Source of the DNA: Terrisporobacter mayombei
GTDB lineage: Bacteria; Bacillota; Clostridia; Peptostreptococcales; Peptostreptococcaceae
Assembly: GCF_020748465.1 (NCBI RefSeq)
Contig: NZ_JAHZMP010000003.1
Location: forward strand, 248,001 to 312,000
DNA: 64,000 nucleotides
Reading direction: 5' to 3'
Notes under the pieces: model-generated
Databases searched by the model: none
Seen by the model: the letters and a program-made list of their open reading frames with translations, nothing else
Told to the model about the DNA's origin: nothing
Shown here: one piece after another, positions 1 through 7,080 of the stretch
Position numbering within the stretch: position 1 is the first letter of the stretch
How the letters are laid out: the number at the start of each line of letters is the position of its first letter
Made by a program: the position numbers and the translations under genes

Positions 1-2
1 CC

Positions 3-197
3 ACACCTGGAACTTATTCTCATTATAAGTCTGTTTTAGATGTATTTCCTTTTGAGGGAGGAATCCTTGGAGATGAGTCTACTTCTTCTATTTCAGGAAG
101 TTTTAAAAGTAGTTTTTATATTAATTTTGCTACTGTTATAGGTTTTATTTTTACTATTGGTTTTGTGATAAGAATAATACTCAAAATAGGATTTTAG
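3..197 (+). CDS. C-terminal end of an unidentified membrane protein (partial)
   Basis: An open frame enters from the left window edge and stops at a TAG at 195-197, giving 64 codons with no start in view. The last ~28 residues are strongly hydrophobic (INFATVIGFIFTIGFVIRII) and finish with a short basic tail, so this is probably a C-terminal membrane anchor. I do not recognise the family. It could equally be a decayed fragment, because the next 600 bases hold only gene debris. Confidence 0.4.
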   Translation, partial: TPGTYSHYKSVLDVFPFEGGILGDESTSSISGSFKSSFYINFATVIGFIFTIGFVIRIILKIGF

Positions 198-277
198 TTA
201 AGCTTAGAGAGTTTGAGAAAATGTTGAATTGTAACTAAAAAATTTGTTACTTCTGATCATTATGTTATCAAAGGATA

Positions 278-323
278 CAAATTGAAATAAAGAAATATTT
301 ATTGAATATCATTTATTTCAATC
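278..323. repeat. Inverted repeat / hairpin
   Basis: ATTGAAATAAA is matched by its reverse complement TTTATTTCAAT about 20 bases later. Neither side has a clear T-run, so its role as a terminator is uncertain. It sits just before a gene fragment with no start codon and could mark a recombination or deletion edge. Confidence 0.35.
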
Positions 324-335
324 TGAAAAAAGTCA

Positions 336-638
336 AATGTAAATATTTATCTAAATGCTATAACTGTAACAAATATTTCTGATAAAAGCCTTTCTGCAGA
401 CATTTATCTTAGATCTACTCCTCTTAAAAGCGAACCTAGCCCTTATGTTAGCTGCACTAATGTTACTATTATTCCTCCTAAACGAAATGGAGAAATACAA
501 TTTAATAATATAGTTCCAGCTAATGGTGTACCGATATTCTCTAGAATAGCTCCTGCATTTTCGACAACAGTAATAGATGGCGGTCAAATAATTATACCTC
601 CAAATTCATGTATTCTTGTTTATCTTGGTGGATTTTAA
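336..638 (+). pseudogene. 5'-truncated gene fragment, beta-rich protein of unknown family
   Basis: One hundred plus-strand codons read cleanly to a TAA at 636-638 (…IIIPPNSCILVYLGGF) but a TGA lies immediately upstream and there is no start codon or ribosome site. The alternating hydrophobic pattern and the Pro/Asn/Thr-rich composition suggest a beta-sandwich surface or coat-like protein. A good plus-strand terminator follows. I read it as the surviving 3' part of a larger gene; function unknown. Confidence 0.45.
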
Positions 639-746
639 CCAGTAGAATTTGATAGCGCTATTGTTGCTTTTGGCTAGTGGGAAGAAAGAAAGAATAAATA
701 AATCTTGCTGTGAACCTCGTTGCTGTTATAAGTAGCATTTTTATGT

Positions 747-776
747 AAACCACCTGTATAGCAGGCGGTTTTTTAC
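747..776 (+). terminator. Rho-independent terminator
   Basis: ACCACCTG and CAGGCGGT pair around a short loop and are followed by TTTTTT. It lies downstream of the truncated plus-strand gene fragment and upstream of the convergent acetyltransferase gene. Confidence 0.65.
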
Positions 777-824
777 ACAATGAAAGTCACTCTTGCTAAT
801 TTCCAAATTTATGAGGTATAAGTT

Positions 825-1256
825 TTACTCATAATGCATTTCCATTATATATTCTGTATATCCTGAATCTTCATTTTTCTGTTCTTTTGCTATCTTAAAT
901 CCTCTATTCATATAAAAATCTACTGATTTTTTATTGTCCTTATATACTGCTAAATTTAGTTTTTTATACTTATCCATTGCGTAATTTATTAATTTTTTAC
1001 CTATTCCACTGCCTTGACAGTCCGTATCAACAAATAATGCCCCTATAAATTCATTATTTACTATACTTATAAAACCTTTTATGTTTTCTTTATCTTCATA
1101 CACAAATGTATCTGACATTGGTATATATACATCTTTTACAGTATCATAGTTCTTATTCCAGTATTCTTCGTCTATAAAATCATGAGCTTTAATAGTACTT
1201 TTTAACCAGATATCCATTATTTTATCTATGTCTTTGTTTTCTATATTTCTTATCAT
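825..1256 (-). CDS. GNAT family N-acetyltransferase (YjaB-like)
   Basis: A 143-residue protein with the size and fold pattern of single-domain GNAT acetyltransferases, which move an acetyl group from acetyl-CoA to an amine. The acetyl-CoA-binding motif A is visible as CQGSGIGKKLI around residues 80-90 (Q/RxxGxG/A), followed by the motif B segment KSVDFYMNRGF near residue 110-120. The start is an ATG behind a strong AAGGAGG site. The next gene upstream on this strand has its own terminator, so this is probably monocistronic. The substrate cannot be read from sequence. Confidence 0.85.
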   Translation of the reverse strand: MIRNIENKDIDKIMDIWLKSTIKAHDFIDEEYWNKNYDTVKDVYIPMSDTFVYEDKENIKGFISIVNNEFIGALFVDTDCQGSGIGKKLINYAMDKYKKLNLAVYKDNKKSVDFYMNRGFKIAKEQKNEDSGYTEYIMEMHYE

Positions 1257-1350
1257 ATAAACTCCTCCTTATTATCACGATATAATCAATTTTATCACTT
1301 ACTATAAAATAGTAGTAAGTACATATACAGTTCTACTTTGTTTTTGTACT

Positions 1351-1398
1351 AAAAAAGTGCCTTAAGTAATTTATTAACTGCTTTAAGACACTTTTTAT
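1351..1398. terminator. Bidirectional Rho-independent terminator
   Basis: AAAAAGTGCCTTAA and TTAAGACACTTTTT form a long stem with one mismatch. The T-run suits termination of the minus-strand CD3324-family gene, which ends exactly here; an A-run on the other arm would also work in the opposite direction. Confidence 0.65.
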
Positions 1399-1399
1399 T

Positions 1400-1669
1400 T
1401 TATTTATTATTGTCTCTAATAATCCTTCTGATACTATGTTCTGTAAGATAATAATTTTGGGATATTTCTTTTACTGTTTTCCCGTTATTATATTCCTCAA
1501 TTATTTTTCTATTTCTATTGTTTAGTTCTTGTCTAAATCCGCTTTCTTCTCCCCAAGATTTTTTATTATTCTCTTTTCTTGGTATATATAAATATTTACC
1601 ATCTACATATTCTTGTAGCATCTCTATAATATGTAACGGCAATATGTCATTTGCATTTTCGTATTTCAT
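1400..1669 (-). CDS. CD3324-family HTH protein (Mor-like)
   Basis: An 89-residue protein matching the small Clostridia family known from C. difficile CD3324. The N-terminal part (NANDILPLHIIEMLQEYVDG) is followed by a basic stretch and then a helix-turn-helix, NGKTVKEISQNYYLTEHSIR, near residues 60-80. Such proteins resemble the DNA-binding end of Mor transcription activators; a regulatory role is inferred. It starts 12 bases after the stop of a broken small ORF, with a TAGGAGC ribosome site, so the two were probably one operon. Confidence 0.75.
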   Translation of the reverse strand: MKYENANDILPLHIIEMLQEYVDGKYLYIPRKENNKKSWGEESGFRQELNNRNRKIIEEYNNGKTVKEISQNYYLTEHSIRRIIRDNNK

Positions 1670-1680
1670 AATATTTGCTC

Positions 1681-1824
1681 CTATCTACTTTTAGTTGTAT
1701 ATAGTTGAGCAAAATCTATTATGGCTATTTTAGCCGCATCTACTTTAATACGGCTCCAAACAATTTTTTCTTATAGACTTTGCTCGGAGCCTTTTACATT
1801 TTCAAATTGAACAGTGTTTTTCAT
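1681..1824 (-). pseudogene. Small 48-codon ORF interrupted by one in-frame TAA
   Basis: Starting at an ATG behind AGAGGTGAAA, the frame reads 17 codons to a TAA and then continues in the same frame for 29 sense codons (EKIVWSRIKVDAAKIAIIDF…) to a TAG. Removing the single stop restores a 47-residue protein directly upstream of the CD3324-family gene. The short GGCTCC/GGAGCC inverted repeat lies across the stop. I do not recognise the protein; either it is a decayed gene or only the 17-residue peptide is made. Confidence 0.35.
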
Positions 1825-1882
1825 TACATTTTCACCTCTATATATATTTATTTTTCAATGATGTTTAGTTTATGTAAATCTA

Positions 1883-1999
1883 TTATATACTATATTTACA
1901 CAAAATCATCTCATTAGCCTTCAAATTTATTGGCTCATCATATTTTTTGTTTTTGGTTTGTATAGTTCCTTTTCTGTTTATAATTAATGTGGACTCATA
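1883..1999 (-). pseudogene. C-terminal gene remnant, unknown
   Basis: About 38 minus-strand codons (…NRKGTIQTKNKKYDEPINL…) end at a TAA at 1883-1885 with no start. The pattern PINLKANEMILCKYS resembles the last beta strand of some glycoside hydrolases, but the match is too short to name a family. The rest of the 1.83-2.17 kb gap is AT-rich with no other gene that I can support. Confidence 0.25.
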
Positions 2000-2203
2000 A
2001 TTAGATAAAACGCTTATTTACAACATATTAGTCTAAAATAAAAAAACTTGTCTAAAATTAGAAAATAAAAATAATATTTATCAATAAAATATAGGAAATT
2101 TAAGACTTCTGATTTATAATTAAATATAAAAATGTTTTAAATAAACTTTAAAATTAAATGTACAAATATTATGAATATAAAATTTTTAAGGAGGCTTTTA
2201 TCT

Positions 2204-2878
2204 ATGAAGCAAAGACCAAAATCAATAGATGGTACACTTAGAAAATCATTCTTACGTGTTCCTGAAGTCATTAGAGAATGCAGCGGTATAAATATTTTCG
2301 GAAGACGAATTAAATCCCTTGTTTTTTCAACTGACTTAGCCATTATAAGAAACGTAAATGCAGACGCAGTAATAGCTGTATATCCATTTACACCTCAGCC
2401 AATAATTACACAATCTATTATTATGGCTTCTGATATTCCAGTTTTTGCAGGAGTTGGTGGAGGTCTTACGAAGGGAATTCGTTCAGTTGTATTAGGAACC
2501 AATGCTGAATTACAGGGTGCTATTGGTGTAGTTGTTAATGCTCCAACATCAAACGGTGTAGTCAAAGCTTTATCTGACTCACTAGACATACCAGTTGTTG
2601 TTACTATTGTGAACGATGATACAGATATTCAAGCAAGAATAGATGCTGGTGCCACTATTTTTAATGTTTCTGCTTCTCTTGATACACCTAAGATAGTTGC
2701 AAAAATTAGACAGGCTTATCCTGATTTTCCAATAATAGCTACAGGTGGGCCTACTGAGGAAAGTATAAAAAGAACTATAGCTGCTGGTGCAAATGCAATC
2801 ACTTGGACACCACCTTCTGTTGCTCAATTGTTTAAGGATGTAATGAGCTCTTATAGAGAAAATTTAGATGCACACTAG
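2204..2878 (+). CDS. TIM-barrel protein, annotated as a 'hydrolase' in Clostridia
   Basis: A 224-residue protein beginning MKQRPKSIDGTLRK. I chose this ATG over one 33 bases upstream because AAGGAGG lies 9 bases before it. The alternating strand/helix pattern with VFAGVGGGL, VVVTIVND, FNVSA and IIATGGPT segments is that of a phosphate-binding TIM barrel like aldolases and pyridoxine/thiamine-type synthases; GGPTEESIKR…AGANAI is the usual phosphate-binding end of such barrels. Databases carry this family only as 'hydrolase' in Clostridia, so substrate and reaction are unknown. It stands alone with its own terminator. Confidence 0.65.
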   Translation: MKQRPKSIDGTLRKSFLRVPEVIRECSGINIFGRRIKSLVFSTDLAIIRNVNADAVIAVYPFTPQPIITQSIIMASDIPVFAGVGGGLTKGIRSVVLGTNAELQGAIGVVVNAPTSNGVVKALSDSLDIPVVVTIVNDDTDIQARIDAGATIFNVSASLDTPKIVAKIRQAYPDFPIIATGGPTEESIKRTIAAGANAITWTPPSVAQLFKDVMSSYRENLDAH

Positions 2879-2912
2879 TGTGTCATTCTGATATAAAAAT
2901 TAATATGAACCC

Positions 2913-2958
2913 AAAAAGGGATACTATATTTTTCATACATAGTATCCCTTTTATTTTT
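2913..2958 (+). terminator. Rho-independent terminator
   Basis: AAAAAGGGATACTAT pairs with ATAGTATCCCTTTTT, followed by a T-rich tract. It ends the transcript of the TIM-barrel gene. Confidence 0.75.
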
Positions 2959-3039
2959 TAAATTTATATCTTCACTTGTCTCCCCCATATGTCTCCACAA
3001 TACATTTAAATCCTTTTTCTTCAGCATAAGTTGTTTAAT

Positions 3040-3567
3040 CTAAAATGCGCATTCAATAAAGTTGATATTTCTATATTCTACAGCCATTGGTACAAATCTA
3101 ACTCTACCACCTTCGCAAGCTATTCTAAATCCTTGAATACTTCTATTATCAGCTCTATCTACTGCCATAAAGAATTCAGAAGGAGTAAAGCCTCTCCTCA
3201 TTACTATCCTAACTATTGCCATTCTCCTACAGTTATTTATAGTGAATTGGCCACCACCAGGTGATATGAAAGGCTGAGGAGATGATCCTCCACCAGGAAA
3301 TACAAAAGGCGTAGCAGATGGCCCACCACCAGGTAATAAAAAAGGTGGATCGTCATCTGCTTCTGAATTGTTGCCACCACCTTCATTGTTATATGGCTCA
3401 TAAGTCTCGTATTCTTCTAGAGGCATAGCAGGCTCAAATAAGCTAGCAACTTCTGTGTATTCACTTCTAATATCCACATCAGGATATGCTTCTTGTACCT
3501 CTCTAAGATATACAGCCATAAACTTGTAATAATTGTCCCAATATTCTTTCCAGTAATTTCTGTCCAT
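3040..3567 (-). CDS. Hypothetical protein with a Pro/Gly repeat (PGGG) linker
   Basis: A 175-residue protein from ATG 3567 (AAAGGAGAA ribosome site 7 bases ahead; an upstream ATG has none). Residues 1-55 are acidic and aromatic (NYWKEYWDNYYKF). Residues ~70-110 hold three near repeats of the form F-x-P-GGG-x-S/Q. The last ~65 residues form a compact domain with two cysteines (TINNCRRMAIVRIVMRRGFT). No signal peptide or membrane segment is seen. Low-complexity PGGG linkers are common in spore surface and structural proteins, but a spore role here is only a guess. Confidence 0.6.
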   Translation of the reverse strand: MDRNYWKEYWDNYYKFMAVYLREVQEAYPDVDIRSEYTEVASLFEPAMPLEEYETYEPYNNEGGGNNSEADDDPPFLLPGGGPSATPFVFPGGGSSPQPFISPGGGQFTINNCRRMAIVRIVMRRGFTPSEFFMAVDRADNRSIQGFRIACEGGRVRFVPMAVEYRNINFIECAF

Positions 3568-3790
3568 TGTTGATTCTCCTTTTTGTGATATAAATATTGT
3601 TCTATATATCATATGTAAATATTGGGTAATGGTTCTTATTTGTGTGGGTTAAATAAATAGAATTAAAGAAAAGGATTAAATTATGGAATGATTGAGTTCT
3701 CTATTATAAGCTTAATATTCTCATTTTTTATTTGTGTCAAGCTTTATAACGTATATGCTAATTGAAAGTAACTTTAATTCTTTTTTACTA

Positions 3791-3946
3791 TTACTTTAAT
3801 AAACTAGGTAGTATCCATACATCAGTGGTACATATTTCATCACTATATCCTTCTACTAAACCTTGTAATATACCCTCTTTTAATGATTTTAATTCTTCTA
3901 AAGATTCTATTACTTGTACATAACCACCTCAATCTTTATCTACATC
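3791..3946 (-). pseudogene. C-terminal gene remnant with an in-frame stop
   Basis: A minus-strand frame ends VEGYSDEICTTDVWILPSLL-K and reads back about 45 codons to an in-frame TGA, with seven further matching codons (FYDVDKD) beyond it. No start or ribosome site is present. I do not recognise the family. The rest of the 3.6-4.0 kb gap is AT-rich and apart from the terminator shows nothing else. Confidence 0.35.
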
Positions 3947-3952
3947 ATAAAA

Positions 3953-3985
3953 AAGATATTGACTTTTAGCCAATATCTTTTTCGT
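3953..3985 (-). terminator. Rho-independent terminator
   Basis: On the minus strand AAAGATATTG pairs with CAATATCTTT and is followed by a T-run. It ends the alpha/beta hydrolase transcript that finishes at 4002. Confidence 0.65.
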
Positions 3986-4001
3986 AGATAGTTATAAAAC
4001 T

Positions 4002-4814
4002 TTATTCCTCAATAAACTTCACCAATTCTTCATTAAATCTATCTCGCTGATCATAGAATGATGCGTGCCCGCTGAATTCAAATGGCAGAAGCCTAGAATT
4101 TCTAATACTTTGATTTTGCACTTTACCTAGTGGAAATGGAACAACCTTGTCATGAATTCCATGAATAATTAAGGTTGGAACATTTATTTCTCCTAAATCA
4201 GAAAATAGTACTTCATTTATCCAAGTATTTGCAATTGCTGCAGTTGACCATCCCGCTGCTTGTAAACCTAATTGTAAAAACCAATCAGAGAATGGCTCAG
4301 TTATATGCTGAAAGAAAAAAATATCACCAAAATCACTTAGCATTTTAGGTCGATCATTGTATGTTCCCTCAATAATTTTAATCACGTCCTCTTCTTCTAA
4401 ACCATATGGAAAATCTGGACGTTTGATAAGACTAGGAGCTGCTGCTGCAAAAAGAGCAAGTTTGGATACTCCGTATCCCTTATGGCGAGACATGTATCGA
4501 ATAGCTATAGCTCCTCCAGTTGAATGTCCTGCAAGTATGAAATCATGTAATTTTAAGCCATTAACCACACATCTAACATCGTCTGACAATCTATCATAGT
4601 CGTAACCTCCATAAGGCTTATCCGACTTACCAAATCCTCTCTGGTCTATACCGATACATCTGTAGCCTAGTTTTGGAAGCTGATTAAACTGATATTCAAA
4701 CAGATTATGATTCCCAGGCCACCCGTGTAGAAACACTATTGTTTTATTGCCATCTGGGTTAAGATCCTCTACGTAAACTTTCACATTCGGTTCTACTTTA
4801 ACATAATACCCCAT
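4002..4814 (-). CDS. Alpha/beta-fold hydrolase (haloperoxidase/esterase-like)
   Basis: A 270-residue protein with the complete alpha/beta-hydrolase signature. The oxyanion segment HGWPGN lies near residue 30, the nucleophile elbow GHSTGG near residue 95, the acid in GIHDKVVP near 218, and the base His in FSGHASFYD near 247. The GHSTGG form and length fit the non-haem haloperoxidase/arylesterase branch. The second of two near ATGs is preferred because GGAGG lies 7 bases before it. No signal peptide, so cytoplasmic; the substrate is not predictable. Confidence 0.85.
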   Translation of the reverse strand: MGYYVKVEPNVKVYVEDLNPDGNKTIVFLHGWPGNHNLFEYQFNQLPKLGYRCIGIDQRGFGKSDKPYGGYDYDRLSDDVRCVVNGLKLHDFILAGHSTGGAIAIRYMSRHKGYGVSKLALFAAAAPSLIKRPDFPYGLEEEDVIKIIEGTYNDRPKMLSDFGDIFFFQHITEPFSDWFLQLGLQAAGWSTAAIANTWINEVLFSDLGEINVPTLIIHGIHDKVVPFPLGKVQNQSIRNSRLLPFEFSGHASFYDQRDRFNEELVKFIEE

Positions 4815-5027
4815 ACACATACCTCCATATAAAAATACTTTATTAGTAGGTTATTCTTATTCATAGAAATATGTGAGTTGTCTTTTTATTTTTATACCCT
4901 ATTTTAGTTTTCAAAGAGTGCAAATTAGCAGGCTAAACTCTTTCAGCAATACTCATATTAAGGTTTACATTGTAATTCAGAAGGTAGTGATCTTGTGTTA
5001 GGAGTTGGTTAAAGATCTACTTGTTAT

Positions 5028-5062
5028 AGCAATTCATATGTTTATATAAACATATGAATTGC
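5028..5062. repeat. 35-bp perfect inverted repeat over a stop codon
   Basis: GCAATTCATATGTTT and its exact reverse complement are separated by a 5-base loop. The repeat overlaps the stop codon and last codons of the PAP2 gene. There is no T-run on either side, so it may act as an mRNA 3' stabiliser or protein site rather than as a terminator. Confidence 0.5.
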
Positions 5063-5884
5063 ATCTTTCTCCTCTAAATTATTTATATATTTGTTTTTTA
5101 ATAAAGTAAATATTACTAATGTTATAGTTACACCCATAGTAACATCTGATGCAAAATGTGCACCTACAACAATCCTACTAACTGGAACTAATAATGTCCA
5201 TAATATTGCAAATCGTATAAACCAACTTTTCTTATCCTTTAAACTAGTAACAAATGTTGGTATTAAAGTAATCCAAGCCATAATTGCTGCGTTTGCACTA
5301 TGACCTGAAGGGAATGACATAAATTCATTTCCTGATGCAAAACCTTGTGGGATAAACCACATTGAATGTCCAGCAAAAGATCCTACCTCTATCATATGTC
5401 TATAACGCTCTCTTCCCCATAGGAATTTGATTGAATTAAATGCGATTATTACAAATATAAATGTTAATATACCTACAATTGCCGCTCTTCGTAATTCTTC
5501 TTTATGTGTAGTTGCACATTTCTTAGCTATAACATACGATACTGTAATATAAATAGCCATAAGTATAGGTATTAGAGCCTTCGGACCATGTAAATATTTC
5601 ACTGGTATCATAGAAGCCATTAATGAGAAGAAAATCAGTAATACAATATAGCCAACTGTACCTAAGTTGTATTTTATTGATTTATCTTTCTCTCTAGTTA
5701 ACATTAAACTAACTGTACAAAATGTTGCAATAATTGCAGAAGGAAACTCCCCAATTGCTTCAAATATTAATCCAAATTTACTCTCAGGATTGTATACAGC
5801 ATTAGATATGTTCATATCTGTAAATGTAAATACTAATAATAATAATCCAATAATAGACAACCCAATTTTGTATTCCTTTTTCAC
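5042..5884 (-). CDS. PAP2-family membrane phosphatase
   Basis: A 280-residue membrane protein with a GTG start behind AAAGGGG. About six membrane segments are visible. The three phosphatase motifs are present in order: KFLWGRERYR near residue 155 (motif 1), PSGHS near residue 195 (motif 2, catalytic His), and SRIVVGAHFASD near residue 240 (motif 3, second catalytic His). Such enzymes hydrolyse lipid phosphates such as phosphatidic acid or undecaprenyl pyrophosphate outside the membrane. It starts 12 bases after the upstream esterase gene, so the two are probably co-transcribed. Confidence 0.85.
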   Translation of the reverse strand: MKKEYKIGLSIIGLLLLVFTFTDMNISNAVYNPESKFGLIFEAIGEFPSAIIATFCTVSLMLTREKDKSIKYNLGTVGYIVLLIFFSLMASMIPVKYLHGPKALIPILMAIYITVSYVIAKKCATTHKEELRRAAIVGILTFIFVIIAFNSIKFLWGRERYRHMIEVGSFAGHSMWFIPQGFASGNEFMSFPSGHSANAAIMAWITLIPTFVTSLKDKKSWFIRFAILWTLLVPVSRIVVGAHFASDVTMGVTITLVIFTLLKNKYINNLEEKDAIHMFI

Positions 5885-5895
5885 TTTATACCCCT

Positions 5896-7002
5896 TTAAT
5901 TGCTGTATTTTAAAATAAAATTACCCATTTCAATTGCACAATCTTCACTTTGTGGATACACCCCTATGTTATCTCCATATGCATGACCAAAACCTTTATA
6001 TAATACAGTTGTTGTGTCAACTCCCGCTTTAGTTAGCTTAGAAGCATAAGCTAGACATTCTACCTTTAAGAAGTCATGCTCTCCTACTGTAATAAATGTA
6101 GGTGGTAGGTCTTTTGCATCTCTAATATATGGAGTTAGATATTCATTTATAGTATCATCCGTCCCTAAAATACTTTCTAACCCTCCTGTTAATCCACTAA
6201 ACATATCTAGCATCATTTCTAAACCTTTTCTATGTTTTGGAGCCATTTCATATTCATCTTTACTCCATTTGTAGAATTCATCTTCTACATTAGCCATGTT
6301 TACAGTAGGATAAAGTAATAATTGTCCTTTAACTATACCTGAGTTAGCTTCAAGGTCCCTTGTAGTACAGTATTGTGTTAAATTTCCTCCAGCACTATCC
6401 CCTGCTACAAATATATTTTTCTTATCTGCCCCTAAAACATCTGCATTATTGTAAATCCATTTCAATACAGAGTAGCAATCCTCATGACCTGTGGGATATG
6501 GATTTTCTGGTGCTAAACGGTAGTCAACAGAGAAGGCAAGTACATCTGTTTTTTCAACAATCAATTTTACTAATTCCTCAACTACATCAGGAGAACCTCC
6601 AAAGAATCCTCCACCATGTATAAAGTAAAGAATTGGAGCATTTTCATTCATAGTTTCAGACTTATAAATGCGTACCGGTATTCTATATCCATCATTAGCT
6701 TCTACATGTTTAGTTTCAATTTCAATCTTCTTTTCTACTATAGGTACACTCTTAACTTCTCCAAACATTTTTCTTAGTTTTTCAACAGATTTTGGAGAAT
6801 CATCCATCTTCATCATACTTTTAGGCATAAATCTCATCATTGTAAGTTGCTTTTTCATATCATTATAAAGTCGAGGGTCCATTGCTCCTATTTCATCACT
6901 ATCAGGTAATTTTTTAACTAAAACATTTGCTCCCTTTATATTAATTACTTCTTGTCTTTCTACAATCTTATCTAGTAATTCTTGTGAATATTTTCTACTC
7001 AT
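5896..7002 (-). CDS. Alpha/beta hydrolase, hormone-sensitive-lipase-like esterase
   Basis: A 368-residue protein with the family IV (HSL) esterase signature: the oxyanion motif FIHGGGFFGG near residue 130 and the nucleophile GDSAGG near residue 203. The acid lies in TVGEHDFLK and the base His in GFGHAYGD near the C-terminus. The first ~100 residues are a helical cap. A likely carboxylesterase acting on small acyl esters in the cytoplasm. It is followed closely by the PAP2 gene and preceded by the GH3 gene; a GGGGGA ribosome site supports the start. Confidence 0.88.
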   Translation of the reverse strand: MSRKYSQELLDKIVERQEVINIKGANVLVKKLPDSDEIGAMDPRLYNDMKKQLTMMRFMPKSMMKMDDSPKSVEKLRKMFGEVKSVPIVEKKIEIETKHVEANDGYRIPVRIYKSETMNENAPILYFIHGGGFFGGSPDVVEELVKLIVEKTDVLAFSVDYRLAPENPYPTGHEDCYSVLKWIYNNADVLGADKKNIFVAGDSAGGNLTQYCTTRDLEANSGIVKGQLLLYPTVNMANVEDEFYKWSKDEYEMAPKHRKGLEMMLDMFSGLTGGLESILGTDDTINEYLTPYIRDAKDLPPTFITVGEHDFLKVECLAYASKLTKAGVDTTTVLYKGFGHAYGDNIGVYPQSEDCAIEMGNFILKYSN

Positions 7003-7080
7003 TTTTACTTCCCCCTTTTACTTATACATCCACCCAATGTTTCAAATCATTTTCCTAGGGTGTAAAAACAAACACATACT

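Noticed and set aside
351-587. 78-codon minus-strand frame
   Set aside because: It is the shadow of the plus-strand gene fragment at 336-638, which has a far more protein-like sequence.
2582-2827. 81-codon minus-strand frame within the TIM-barrel gene
   Set aside because: Lies wholly inside a well-supported gene on the other strand and has a low-quality Ser/Tyr/Cys-rich sequence.
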